Below are positions 46,937 to 56,011 of a DNA stretch of 64,000 nucleotides, one piece after another; position 1 is the first letter of the stretch, and each line of letters begins with the position of its first letter. The notes under the pieces are model-generated. The model ran no database searches. It saw only the letters and a program-made list of their open reading frames with translations, and was not told where the DNA came from. Source of the DNA: an uncultured Lachnospiraceae bacterium (lineage in GTDB: Bacteria; Bacillota; Clostridia; Lachnospirales; Lachnospiraceae); the NCBI GenBank assembly GCA_902788555.1, contig CADAKQ010000007.1:1-64000 (forward strand), read 5' to 3'. A program made the translations under genes and the position numbers.

Positions 46937-48985
46937 ATGGATGAGGATTTAAAAGAAAGAATTAAACTAAGCATAGGAAGATTGAGATATATAAAAAAGG
47001 ATGCTTATAGTGCGAGATATAAAGCTTATTTTAAAGAGGTGGCTGATTTTATACTTTATGCCTATGACAATATTCCAAAGGCAAAGCTTACAAACAGACT
47101 AAGCTTCAATGAGCTTTATGAGATTAATCAGGAGCTTTATGATGACATTTTACCGGATAATTATACGACAAGCTTTGCCAATCCTGACTATGCGGTAGAG
47201 TTTTTAGGAGAAGAGTTTGGAAGTATTCTTTCTTTTTTGTATTATGAGATTCGAGGTATAATTCATTATCTTTATGAGGGAAGATATGAGGAATTTGCTG
47301 CTGTTATAGAGCTTTTCCTTGAGGTTTATAATATATTCTTAGATCCGGAAACCGCAAGTCTTATGTATGTTAAGGATGCCGTTTATTATCATATGTACGA
47401 CTATGCAGATGTCATGGTTGAAAGAAGGACTCTTGAGACTATAAGTCCTGACTTTACATTTGCAACGGACATAATTATGAATAGTGACCTGACAGATTTA
47501 AGATATCTTTTTAAGTACGGTGAGTATATAAGTGAAAATGAGACTAAGACAGCGGAATTTTTAAATAAGCTTACGGATAAAGAGGTAAGAGCCATGGCAA
47601 AAACCTATGTAGATGGTTTTATCAATGGCTTTAAAACTATGGGTATTGATATAACACCGAAAAGAACGGTCAACATAAGATATTCGATTGGACAGGAGAG
47701 AATGGTTAAGTATGCCATAGAGTTATTTAAGGAAAAAAATCTTAAACCTATTATATTCAGATATGCAACGAGCAGAATAAACAGGAAGCTTACCATAAGA
47801 ACAGGTTATATATCAACCTTTGCCAATCAGCAGTATGAGTATGACCATAGGATGGATGAGGTGTTATTTTCAGATAAGGCATTACTTGAAAGAAAGCTTG
47901 AGGTTATAGAGGATACTTATAAGAAAAATAAAAAGCTTGCGTCTGAATATGCCGGTCCTGCGGTTATAGAAACCTTTGGCGAAAATCCTTTTGAGCCGGT
48001 TATTTCAAAAAATGCTTTGAGATTTGATGAAAAGCAACAAAAAATAATGCTGGATTATCAATCAAAGGTTGCCAATATAACTAATGCTTTTATACCGAGA
48101 GACAGATACAGCTTTACAATAATTGCGTATCCTATACCTGAGATAGGTAATAATTTTGAGGAGATTTTTGCAGAGGTTGTCAAAGTAAATACTCTTGATA
48201 ATAATGTATATAAGGAAATACAGGAAAATATAATAAATGAGCTTAACAAAGCAACATATGTACATGTATTGGGTGCAAACGGAAATAAAACAGATATAAA
48301 AGTAATGCTTCATAAGCTTGATAATCCCGAAAAGGAAACCAACTTCGAAAACTGCCTTGCAGATGTAAATATTCCGCTTGGAGAGGTGTTTACATCTCCG
48401 GTGCTTACCGGAACGAATGGTGTGCTCAACGTAAGCGAGGTTTATCTCAATGATTTAAAATATATTAATTTAAATATAGAATTTAAAGACGGAAAAATGT
48501 ACAAATACACCTGTGATAATTTTGAAAGACAAGAGGACAACAAAGCATTTATCGAGGAAAATCTTATGTTCAATCATGAAACACTTCCGATAGGTGAATT
48601 TGCGATTGGAACAAATACGGTTGCTTATGTTATGGCGAGAAAATTTGATATACTCCACAGGCTGCCGATTTTGATAGTAGAAAAAATGGGACCACATTTT
48701 GCGGTAGGTGATACCTGCTATAGTTATAGTGAGGATATGAGGCTTTATAATCCTGATGGAAAAGAGATAATAGCTAAGGACAATGAATGCTCGATACTCA
48801 GAAATTCAAAGGATAAAACGGAACAAAAGAAAGCATATTTTAACTGCCATACGGATATAACCATACCTTATGAGGAAATTGGAAGTATAACATCTGTTCA
48901 TTCTGACGGAAGTGAGGTTTTGATTATAGAAAATGGAAGATTTGTTCTTCCGGGTACGGAGAGGCTTAATGAAGCATTTGAATAA
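46937..48985 (+). CDS. M29-type metallo-aminopeptidase with long N-terminal extension
   Basis: A 682-aa protein. The C-terminal 400 residues fit the M29 (AmpS/PepS) family: RYSIGQERMVKYA near the start of the domain, first metal Glu in LGEVFTSPVL, second Glu in PIGEFAIGTN, then EKMGPHFAVGDTC with His and Asp, and CHTDITIP with His. M29 enzymes are about 370-410 aa. The extra N-terminal 270 residues are acidic and helical (YEINQELYDDILPD, FLYYEIRGIIHYLYEG, AVIELFLEVYNIFLD) and resemble nothing I know. GGGAG precedes the ATG. Cytoplasmic, no signal peptide. Confidence 0.8.
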   Translation: MDEDLKERIKLSIGRLRYIKKDAYSARYKAYFKEVADFILYAYDNIPKAKLTNRLSFNELYEINQELYDDILPDNYTTSFANPDYAVEFLGEEFGSILSFLYYEIRGIIHYLYEGRYEEFAAVIELFLEVYNIFLDPETASLMYVKDAVYYHMYDYADVMVERRTLETISPDFTFATDIIMNSDLTDLRYLFKYGEYISENETKTAEFLNKLTDKEVRAMAKTYVDGFINGFKTMGIDITPKRTVNIRYSIGQERMVKYAIELFKEKNLKPIIFRYATSRINRKLTIRTGYISTFANQQYEYDHRMDEVLFSDKALLERKLEVIEDTYKKNKKLASEYAGPAVIETFGENPFEPVISKNALRFDEKQQKIMLDYQSKVANITNAFIPRDRYSFTIIAYPIPEIGNNFEEIFAEVVKVNTLDNNVYKEIQENIINELNKATYVHVLGANGNKTDIKVMLHKLDNPEKETNFENCLADVNIPLGEVFTSPVLTGTNGVLNVSEVYLNDLKYINLNIEFKDGKMYKYTCDNFERQEDNKAFIEENLMFNHETLPIGEFAIGTNTVAYVMARKFDILHRLPILIVEKMGPHFAVGDTCYSYSEDMRLYNPDGKEIIAKDNECSILRNSKDKTEQKKAYFNCHTDITIPYEEIGSITSVHSDGSEVLIIENGRFVLPGTERLNEAFE

Positions 48986-49015
48986 ATGTATTAGAATTGT
49001 GTGAGGAGAATCGGT

Positions 49016-50335
49016 ATGGATAATAATTTTAACAATGGACAGCAAAGCTATAACAATCAGGGCTACGGACAGACGAACTATGGACCACAGGGATATACGC
49101 AGCAAAACTATAACGGGCAGCAGGGCTATGAACAGCAAAATTATAATGCAGGGCAGGGCTATGGACAGCAAGATTATAATACAGGGCAGGGCTATGGTCA
49201 GCAAGATTATAATGCTGGGCAGGGCTATGGTCAGCAGGGCTATGGACCACAGGGATATACGCAGCAAAACTATAACGGACAGCAGGGCTATGAGCAGCAA
49301 AATTATAATGCAGGGCAAGGCTATGAGCAGCAAGGCTATGGTCAGCAAGGATATGGTGTACAGCAGGATTATACACAGCAGGGATACATAGAGCCAAATT
49401 ATGAACCTTCAAAAAAGAATAAGAAAGAAAAAAATAAAAAATCGGGAAGTAAAACGTCGGTTGGATGGCTTATAGCACTTTGTGTATCAATTATAGTAAT
49501 TATAGTAGGTGTATCAATTATCGGATTTATACTTGTAGGTAAAAAGAATCAGATTAATAAAGTGAAAAATTCAAGTATAAAGCTGTCAAATGCAGGATAT
49601 ACCGTGACCTATGGAGAATTATTTGATAAGTCAATGGATAATGTCAAGTGGGATTATTTTAGGGAAGATGGTGAAAAGCTGGTACAGGCTAAGGGAGATT
49701 ATGCTAATCCTGAGTCCTCATCGAAGGAGGAGATTATCATACAGTTCAACGTTGATAACGGAGTTAAAATTTCATGTGTTGCTGTTAATGATAAGCCGTA
49801 CTCGCTTGCTGATTCCGAAAGATTTATAGAACGTATGTATATCACTAATTTCGGAGGCAATGAAGATTTGATCACGGATGAACTTTTTGGTAAGTCTGAA
49901 ACGGCAACAGAGGAGGCTGTAAGCGAGTCGGCAACAGAGGAGGCTGCTCAAACAACGGTCGAGACTTCTACGGAAGCAACGGAAGCCTTATCCGAAACGA
50001 CAACAGAAACAACAGAAACAACAGAAGCTACTACAGAGGCAACAACAGAGGAGCAAAAAAATGAATATATACTGAAAAACAGCAGTTCAGAATATATATC
50101 TGAGGCAGATATAAAGGGTTTTACCAAGGAACAGTGCCGGATTGCAAGAAATGAGATATATGCAAGGCATGGAAGACTTTTTGATGATGAATCGCTACAG
50201 GAATATTTTAATTCCTGCAGTTGGTACAGCGGGTATATATCCCCGTCGGATTTTTCAGAGAATTCACTCAATGCATATGAGAAGGCAAATCTTCAGACCA
50301 TCATAGAATACGAGAAAGAGATGGGATACAGATGA
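49016..50335 (+). CDS. Membrane protein: Gln/Gly/Tyr/Asn-rich tail, one TM helix, YARHG domain
   Basis: A 439-aa protein in four parts. Residues 1-128 are nearly pure G, Q, Y, N with repeats such as QGYGQQ and QQNYNAGQ. A lysine-rich patch ([13 protein letters not shown]) precedes the single helix (about 148-176). An external domain of about 115 residues follows, then a Thr/Glu-rich linker ([16 protein letters not shown]). The C-terminus is a YARHG domain ([30 protein letters not shown]). The positive patch places the low-complexity tail in the cytoplasm. Start 49016 follows GAGGAGA. The next gene (amidase) overlaps by four bases. Confidence 0.85.
   Translation: MDNNFNNGQQSYNNQGYGQTNYGPQGYTQQNYNGQQGYEQQNYNAGQGYGQQDYNTGQGYGQQDYNAGQGYGQQGYGPQGYTQQNYNGQQGYEQQNYNAGQGYEQQGYGQQGYGVQQDYTQQGYIEPNYEPSKKNKKEKNKKSGSKTSVGWLIALCVSIIVIIVGVSIIGFILVGKKNQINKVKNSSIKLSNAGYTVTYGELFDKSMDNVKWDYFREDGEKLVQAKGDYANPESSSKEEIIIQFNVDNGVKISCVAVNDKPYSLADSERFIERMYITNFGGNEDLITDELFGKSETATEEAVSESATEEAAQTTVETSTEATEALSETTTETTETTEATTEATTEEQKNEYILKNSSSEYISEADIKGFTKEQCRIARNEIYARHGRLFDDESLQEYFNSCSWYSGYISPSDFSENSLNAYEKANLQTIIEYEKEMGYR
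49025..49398 (+). repeat. Tandem repeats coding the Q/G/Y/N-rich tail
   Basis: Irregular repeats of about 33-45 bp built from GGCTATGGTCAGCAA-like and AATTATAATGCAGGGCAG-like pieces. A larger block ([20 protein letters not shown]) occurs twice, near 49080 and 49246, showing a segmental duplication. Confidence 0.85.
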
Positions 50336-51249
50336 AAAACAAACATAGACTTGCAATACTTTTTATGACTTTGATTTTTTTAACCGGCTGTGGAAGTGAC
50401 AGGAAAAATAAAAAAATAATGCCTGATGAAACGACTGCGGAGCCGGTTGAAACCGAGGAGAATACAGTGACGGAGGAATTGGAGGATATAGCTACGGATT
50501 CAGATACGTATTATCTCGGTGAGCTTGAAGAAACGGATATAAGTAAATATGGGGAAGCATCAAAAAGTGATGCAGACAAAGCTGATGAAAACGACAAAGC
50601 TGATAACGTTGAAAAAAACGGATACCTTGTTGTGATAGATGCAGGACATCAGGCTCATGGTAACTCTGAAAAAGAACCTATCGGTCCCGGAGCTTCGGAG
50701 ATGAAGGCTAAGGTTTCAAGCGGTACCAGCGGATGTGTTTCGGGACTTTATGAATACGAGCTTAATCTTATGGTAGCCTTAAAGCTTCGTGATGAGCTTC
50801 TTGATAGAGGATATGAGGTTATCATGGTAAGAGAAACCAATGATGTTGATATAAGTAATAGTGAGAGAGCGGCTGTTGCGAACGAAGCAAATGCAGATGC
50901 ATTTATCAGAATCCATGCAAACGGATCCGAAAATTCTTCTGTAAACGGTGCCATGACAATATGCCAGACTGCATATAATCCGTATAATAGTGAATATTAT
51001 GAAAAGAGTAAAGCACTTTCGGAAAGTGTTTTGGACAGCCTTGTTGCTTCAACAGGCGCAAGAAAGGAATATGTTTGGGAAACTGATACCATGAGTGGCA
51101 TAAACTGGTGCATGGTACCTGTAACAATAGTTGAAATGGGGTATATGACAAATCCTGATGAGGATTCTCTTATGGCAACGGATGAGTATCAGAATAAGAT
51201 AGCCTGCGGAATTGCAAATGGAATAGATGAGTTTTTAGGTATTTATTAA
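50332..51249 (+). CDS. Lipoprotein N-acetylmuramoyl-L-alanine amidase
   Basis: Zinc amidase (Amidase_3) of 305 aa that cuts the peptide stem from peptidoglycan. A lipobox (FLTGC, lipid-modified Cys about residue 21) anchors it outside the membrane. A disordered acidic stretch (residues 25-100) leads to the catalytic domain: [11 protein letters not shown] (His), [11 protein letters not shown] (Glu), [10 protein letters not shown] (His) and [10 protein letters not shown] (catalytic Glu). The order matches CwlD/AmiC-type amidases. It overlaps the YARHG protein gene by ATGA, so both likely act at the cell wall together. Confidence 0.92.
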   Translation: MKNKHRLAILFMTLIFLTGCGSDRKNKKIMPDETTAEPVETEENTVTEELEDIATDSDTYYLGELEETDISKYGEASKSDADKADENDKADNVEKNGYLVVIDAGHQAHGNSEKEPIGPGASEMKAKVSSGTSGCVSGLYEYELNLMVALKLRDELLDRGYEVIMVRETNDVDISNSERAAVANEANADAFIRIHANGSENSSVNGAMTICQTAYNPYNSEYYEKSKALSESVLDSLVASTGARKEYVWETDTMSGINWCMVPVTIVEMGYMTNPDEDSLMATDEYQNKIACGIANGIDEFLGIY

Positions 51250-51260
51250 GGGGGCTTAAT

Positions 51261-52466
51261 ATGGGAAGACGTGTTATATGGATAGTTCTTGACAGTGCAG
51301 GTGCAGGCGAGATGCCTGATGCAGATAATTATGGTGATAAGGGTGCAGATACCTTTGGACACATTTTAAAGACTTATCCTGATTCAGAGTTTGATAATAT
51401 GGCAAGGCTTGGTCTATTCGATATAGACGAAACAAGCTTTAAAGGTATGAATCATGGCTGCAAAAAAACTGACAGAATAATAGGCTGCTATGGTAAGGCA
51501 AGGGAGATTTCAAACGGCAAGGATACCACAACCGGACATTGGGAGATGATAGGTCTATATACTAAGATACCATTTCCTACATATCCAAATGGTTTTCCGA
51601 AAGAGATAATAGATGAATTTATAGAAAAAACCGGATGTGGCGGAGTATATGGAAATAAAGTTGCTTCCGGAACAGTGATTATTCAAGAATACGGCGATGC
51701 GCATATGGAAACGGGTTATCCGATTGTTTACACTTCAGCGGATTCCGTGTTTCAAATAGCTGCGTCAGAGGAAAAGGTGGGACTTGATAATCTATATGCT
51801 ATGTGTGAAACCGCAAGGAAGATACTTCAGGGAAAGAACAATGTAGGTCGTGTTATAGCAAGACCGTTTACAGCTACGGAAAACGGCTATGAAAGAACAA
51901 CAAACAGACATGATTATGCACTTCCTCCAAATAAGGACAATGTATTGGTTCATCTTCAGAAAAAAAATATTAAGACCTGCGGAGTGGGAAAAATAGGAGA
52001 TATATTTGATAATGTAGGTATATCCGAGGGGATTCATACCAATGGTAATACAGATGGCATGAATAAGACTCTGGAATATATGGAAAGGATTGACGAAGGG
52101 CTTATATTTACAAATCTTGTTGATTTCGATTCAAAGTACGGACACAGAAGGGATGTACTTGGATATAAAAATGCTCTGGAGGAATTTGATACATGGCTTG
52201 GCGAAAGGCTTATGCCGGCTATGAAGGATGAGGATATAGCTATTATAAATGCAGATCATGGCTGTGACCCGACCTTTAAGGGAACAGACCATACAAGAGA
52301 GTATATACCTGTGCTTATTTACGGAAAGAAATTAAAGAAGGGAACCAATCTTGGAGTGATTAATTCCTTTGCCGATATAGGTAAGACCGTAGAAGAGTAT
52401 TTGCTTGGAAATGTGATTGAGGATACAGCTTCAATCGGAGAAAGCTTCTTGGATAAAATCATATAA
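51261..52466 (+). CDS. deoB: Phosphopentomutase
   Basis: Interconverts (deoxy)ribose 1- and 5-phosphates in nucleoside breakdown. The 401-aa protein is of the alkaline-phosphatase superfamily with two manganese ions: WIVLDSAGAGEMPDA (Asp), GKDTTTGHWEMIG (nucleophile Thr), DFDSKYGHRRDV and INADHGCDPTFKGTDHTRE. GGGGGC precedes the ATG weakly. It is followed by the nucleoside phosphorylase gene, forming a catabolic pair. Confidence 0.96.
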   Translation: MGRRVIWIVLDSAGAGEMPDADNYGDKGADTFGHILKTYPDSEFDNMARLGLFDIDETSFKGMNHGCKKTDRIIGCYGKAREISNGKDTTTGHWEMIGLYTKIPFPTYPNGFPKEIIDEFIEKTGCGGVYGNKVASGTVIIQEYGDAHMETGYPIVYTSADSVFQIAASEEKVGLDNLYAMCETARKILQGKNNVGRVIARPFTATENGYERTTNRHDYALPPNKDNVLVHLQKKNIKTCGVGKIGDIFDNVGISEGIHTNGNTDGMNKTLEYMERIDEGLIFTNLVDFDSKYGHRRDVLGYKNALEEFDTWLGERLMPAMKDEDIAIINADHGCDPTFKGTDHTREYIPVLIYGKKLKKGTNLGVINSFADIGKTVEEYLLGNVIEDTASIGESFLDKII

Positions 52467-52544
52467 GCTGCTAATAGTTATAATTTTGAAAAAATAAATG
52501 TATTTTATAATACTATAAAAATACTGCCGTGGGGGTGAAGATAT

Positions 52545-53912
52545 ATGAGAATGTACGACCTTATTATGAAAAAGCGTAACGGCTATGAACACAGTAAGGA
52601 AGAGATAAGATATATAATTGAAGGATTTACGAAAGGGGAGATACCTGATTACCAGATGTCAGCATGGCTTATGAGTGTTTATTATAAGGGTATGACCGGT
52701 GAAGAAACCCTTGAGCTTACCAATGCCATGGCAGACAGCGGTGACAGGCTTGATTTGTCGCGCATAAAAGGAATAAAGGTAGATAAGCACAGTACAGGCG
52801 GGGTTGGTGACAAGACAACATTTATTGTTGCACCGATACTCGCTTCTTTAGGTGTACCTATGGCAAAGATGAGCGGAAGAGGACTTGGACATACAGGCGG
52901 AACCATAGATAAGCTTGAGGCGATAAAGGGCTTTAATGTAGCCATATCAGAAGATTTATTTATAAATAATGTCAACAATATCAAGCTTTCTTTGGTTGGA
53001 CAAACGGGAAATCTTGCACCGGCGGATAAAAAGATATATGCACTTAGAGATGTTACTGCAACAGTTGACAGTATACCTCTTATAGCATCAAGCATAATGA
53101 GCAAAAAGCTTGCAGCGGGAGCAGATGTAATAGTTTTGGATGTAAAATGCGGTTCCGGTGCATTTATGCAGGATGAAGTATCCGCAAAGGAGCTTGCACG
53201 TACCATGGTTGATATAGGCAACGGTGCAGGCAGAAAAACCTATGGAATAATAACTGATATGAATGAACCTCTCGGATGTAAGGTTGGAAATGCACTTGAA
53301 GTATATGAGGCTTGTGAGGTTCTTAAATTAAAAAATTTGGAAAAAATTGATTACGGTATAAAAAGGCTGCTTGAGGTTTCGCTTACATTGGCTGCTTATA
53401 TGCTGATGGGTGCAAAGAATCAAAGCATAAAAACAGATGATTTTAATGATAAAGATAATAAAGCTCTTACCTACGAGGAAGCTCGAAGACTTTGTGAGGA
53501 GGCTTTGACAAGCGGAAAGGCGCTTGATAAGTTTGCGGAGTTTGTAGCTGCTCAGGGCGGTGATGCGGATATGATTTACAATCCGGATTTGCTTCCTAAG
53601 GCTAAATATATCGTTCCTGTTTATATGGAGAAGGAAGGATATGTAGCTTCCTGTAAAACCAGCGAGGTTGGTATGGTAAATCTTATACTGGGAGGCGGCA
53701 GAGAAACCAAGGAAAGTAAGATTGATCTTGCTGTCGGAATTGATATAAGAAAGCATATCGGAGACTTTGTTAAGGGCGACGAGGTTTTCGCTTACATACA
53801 TGCGGATGATGAAGGTGTGATAGAGGAGGCAAAGAAGAGACTTGTCGCTGCTTATAAGTTAAGTGACGAGAGAACTTTTCCTGAAAAAATTATTAAAGGG
53901 ATAATTGAATAA
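52545..53912 (+). CDS. pdp: Pyrimidine-nucleoside phosphorylase
   Basis: Splits thymidine, deoxyuridine or uridine to base and pentose-1-phosphate, which DeoB then converts. The 455-aa protein has the helical N-terminal domain (MYDLIMKKRNGYEHSKEE), the phosphate-binding KHSTGGVGDKTT, KMSGRGLGHTGGTIDKLE, KIYALRDVTATV and a C-terminal PYNP domain. Firmicute Pdp and proteobacterial DeoA are homologous; Pdp is more likely here. GTGGGGGTGA precedes the ATG. Confidence 0.94.
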   Translation: MRMYDLIMKKRNGYEHSKEEIRYIIEGFTKGEIPDYQMSAWLMSVYYKGMTGEETLELTNAMADSGDRLDLSRIKGIKVDKHSTGGVGDKTTFIVAPILASLGVPMAKMSGRGLGHTGGTIDKLEAIKGFNVAISEDLFINNVNNIKLSLVGQTGNLAPADKKIYALRDVTATVDSIPLIASSIMSKKLAAGADVIVLDVKCGSGAFMQDEVSAKELARTMVDIGNGAGRKTYGIITDMNEPLGCKVGNALEVYEACEVLKLKNLEKIDYGIKRLLEVSLTLAAYMLMGAKNQSIKTDDFNDKDNKALTYEEARRLCEEALTSGKALDKFAEFVAAQGGDADMIYNPDLLPKAKYIVPVYMEKEGYVASCKTSEVGMVNLILGGGRETKESKIDLAVGIDIRKHIGDFVKGDEVFAYIHADDEGVIEEAKKRLVAAYKLSDERTFPEKIIKGIIE

Positions 53913-53996
53913 AAAATGTTCATTAATGATTGATAAAAAATTAATACATCACAAGAAAAATGATTTAATTATTAATTGTTTTATTGTCTTAATTAT

Positions 53997-54025
53997 TTGA
54001 CTTAATTATCATAAAGATCTATAAT
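53997..54025 (+). promoter_or_regulatory. Near-consensus promoter for the ATP synthase operon
   Basis: TTGACT (53997-54002), 17-nt spacer, TATAAT (54020-54025). It is the best sigma-A-type promoter in the window and lies about 50 nt before atpB, whose leader contains AAGGAG. Confidence 0.8.
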
Positions 54026-54073
54026 AGCATTTGATATAAAAATACAATTTTACAGTAGAAAGGAGTCTTTAGT

Positions 54074-54952
54074 TTGAGTAAAAAGAAAAGGACTACTGCC
54101 ATCATTTTACTCATCATAATCGAGCTTTTACTTGCAGCCGGAATTGCATTTACAAACGGGGCGGCGGAAAAGCACGAAACGATTAAGGAAATGATGAGAG
54201 ATGCGGTGCTCCACGAGGAAAACAAGATAAGTCTTTTCGGACTTTCGGTTAATCCTTCGCTTATAGCAGGATATACCGTGACCGGAATCATACTTATCTT
54301 TGCACTGATTGTGAGGATATTTGTTATACCGAGATTCAAAAATGTGCCGGGTAAATTTCAATTGGTATTGGAAACCTGGGTTGGATTTTTTGATAATCTG
54401 GCAAAGACAAACAGTCCGCACAGCAACGGATTTTTGGGAGCATATATATTTGCAACGGGAACCTATGTATTTACGGGTACTTGCTTTGAACTGTTCGGAA
54501 TTCAGGCAATAACTACCGAGGGACATTCCATTTCACTTCCGGCACCTCTTGCCGATATAAACGGAGCGATTATGATGGGATGCTTATCATATCTTATTAT
54601 AATGTCCGGCGGTATTATGAATAACAAGCTAAGAGGCGTGGGACTTACATTGAAGGAATTTTCACTTCCTCTATCTATGAGCTTCCGTCTTTTCGGAGCG
54701 CTCCTTTCGGGTATGCTTGTTACAGAGCTTATATACTTTACCTTGGGACTTTCGATATTGCTTCCGGTAGTGGTAGGCGTGGTTTTCACATTACTGCATG
54801 CACTTATACAGGCATACGTGCTTACACTGCTTACGGCGATATTCTACGGAGAGGTTTCAGAACCGCCGAAGCCTAAGGAAAAGAAGCAAAAGAAAGATAA
54901 GAATAAGAATAAAAATGATGCCGAGCCGGATGTGAAGGTTCAGGAAGCATAA
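54074..54952 (+). CDS. atpB: ATP synthase subunit a
   Basis: Stator proton-channel subunit of the Fo sector, 292 aa with a TTG start after AGGAGTC. An N-terminal helix (about 8-25) precedes a soluble loop, then the usual four or five helices. The essential Arg is in LSMSFRLFGALLSGML. A C-terminal helix (LLHALIQAYVLTLLTAIFYGE) is typical. The tail (EPPKPKEKKQKKDKNKNKND) is an unusual, highly charged extension of about 35 residues. Heads the operon. Confidence 0.93.
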   Translation: MSKKKRTTAIILLIIIELLLAAGIAFTNGAAEKHETIKEMMRDAVLHEENKISLFGLSVNPSLIAGYTVTGIILIFALIVRIFVIPRFKNVPGKFQLVLETWVGFFDNLAKTNSPHSNGFLGAYIFATGTYVFTGTCFELFGIQAITTEGHSISLPAPLADINGAIMMGCLSYLIIMSGGIMNNKLRGVGLTLKEFSLPLSMSFRLFGALLSGMLVTELIYFTLGLSILLPVVVGVVFTLLHALIQAYVLTLLTAIFYGEVSEPPKPKEKKQKKDKNKNKNDAEPDVKVQEA

Positions 54953-55003
54953 TAAAGAAGATAAATCGATTAAATATGATTATTAATCCAATAAAAAAGA
55001 TAA

Positions 55004-55486
<483 letters not shown>

Positions 55487-55504
55487 CAAAGCGAGGTGTC
55501 TAAT

Positions 55505-56011
55505 ATGGTACTAACAGGATTACCGCTTAATATTGATTTTCAACAGATATTACTTCATCTTGCTAACTTTGCCATACTTTTCTTTGGTTTATATATTCTT
55601 CTTTATAAACCTGTTAAAGATTTTATGGATAAAAGACAGGCACATTATAAGAGTCTTGATGATGAGGCAAATGACAAGCTTGCCGGTGCAAAGGAAAAAG
55701 AAGAAGAATATCAAAATAAACTTAACAGTGTTGATGAAGAAATAGATAAAAAGAAGAAGGAAGCTGCGGCAGAGCTTGATACCATGCGTGTTGAAAAAGA
55801 AAAGGAAGCTAAGGAAAAGGCAGATAAGATTGTCGAGGATGCACGTAAGGAAGCAGAGAGTGTCCGTGCCAATATCATCAACAGTGCAAGTAAAGATATA
55901 ACTGATATGGTAAGTCAGGCGGCTGAAAAGATATTTATGAGTGATGACATAGAAAAGGCTTATGATGTTTTCTTGGAGGATGCTGAAAGGAGCGTAAAGG
56001 ATGGAGAATAA
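55505..56011 (+). CDS. atpF: ATP synthase subunit b
   Basis: Peripheral-stalk subunit of 168 aa. One membrane helix (about residues 15-35, HLANFAILFFGLYILLYKPV) is followed by a long charged coiled coil (KLAGAKEKEEEYQNKLNSV and on). The C-terminal part (ITDMVSQAAEKIF) normally contacts delta. A GTG at 55496 overlaps the ribosome site GCGAGG, so I start at the ATG at 55505. It overlaps the start of atpA by 11 bases, where atpH would usually be. Confidence 0.92.
   Translation: MVLTGLPLNIDFQQILLHLANFAILFFGLYILLYKPVKDFMDKRQAHYKSLDDEANDKLAGAKEKEEEYQNKLNSVDEEIDKKKKEAAAELDTMRVEKEKEAKEKADKIVEDARKEAESVRANIINSASKDITDMVSQAAEKIFMSDDIEKAYDVFLEDAERSVKDGE

Noticed and set aside
48806-49412. Minus-strand frames opposite the Q/G/Y/N repeats, looking like very hydrophobic or His/Ser-rich proteins.
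   Set aside because: Antisense shadows of the repeats; the plus-strand frame has a ribosome site, a TM helix and a YARHG domain.
55487-56000. A hidden atpH gene between atpF and atpA or overlapping them.
   Set aside because: atpF and atpA overlap by 11 bases and the other frames in this stretch carry no delta-like sequence.
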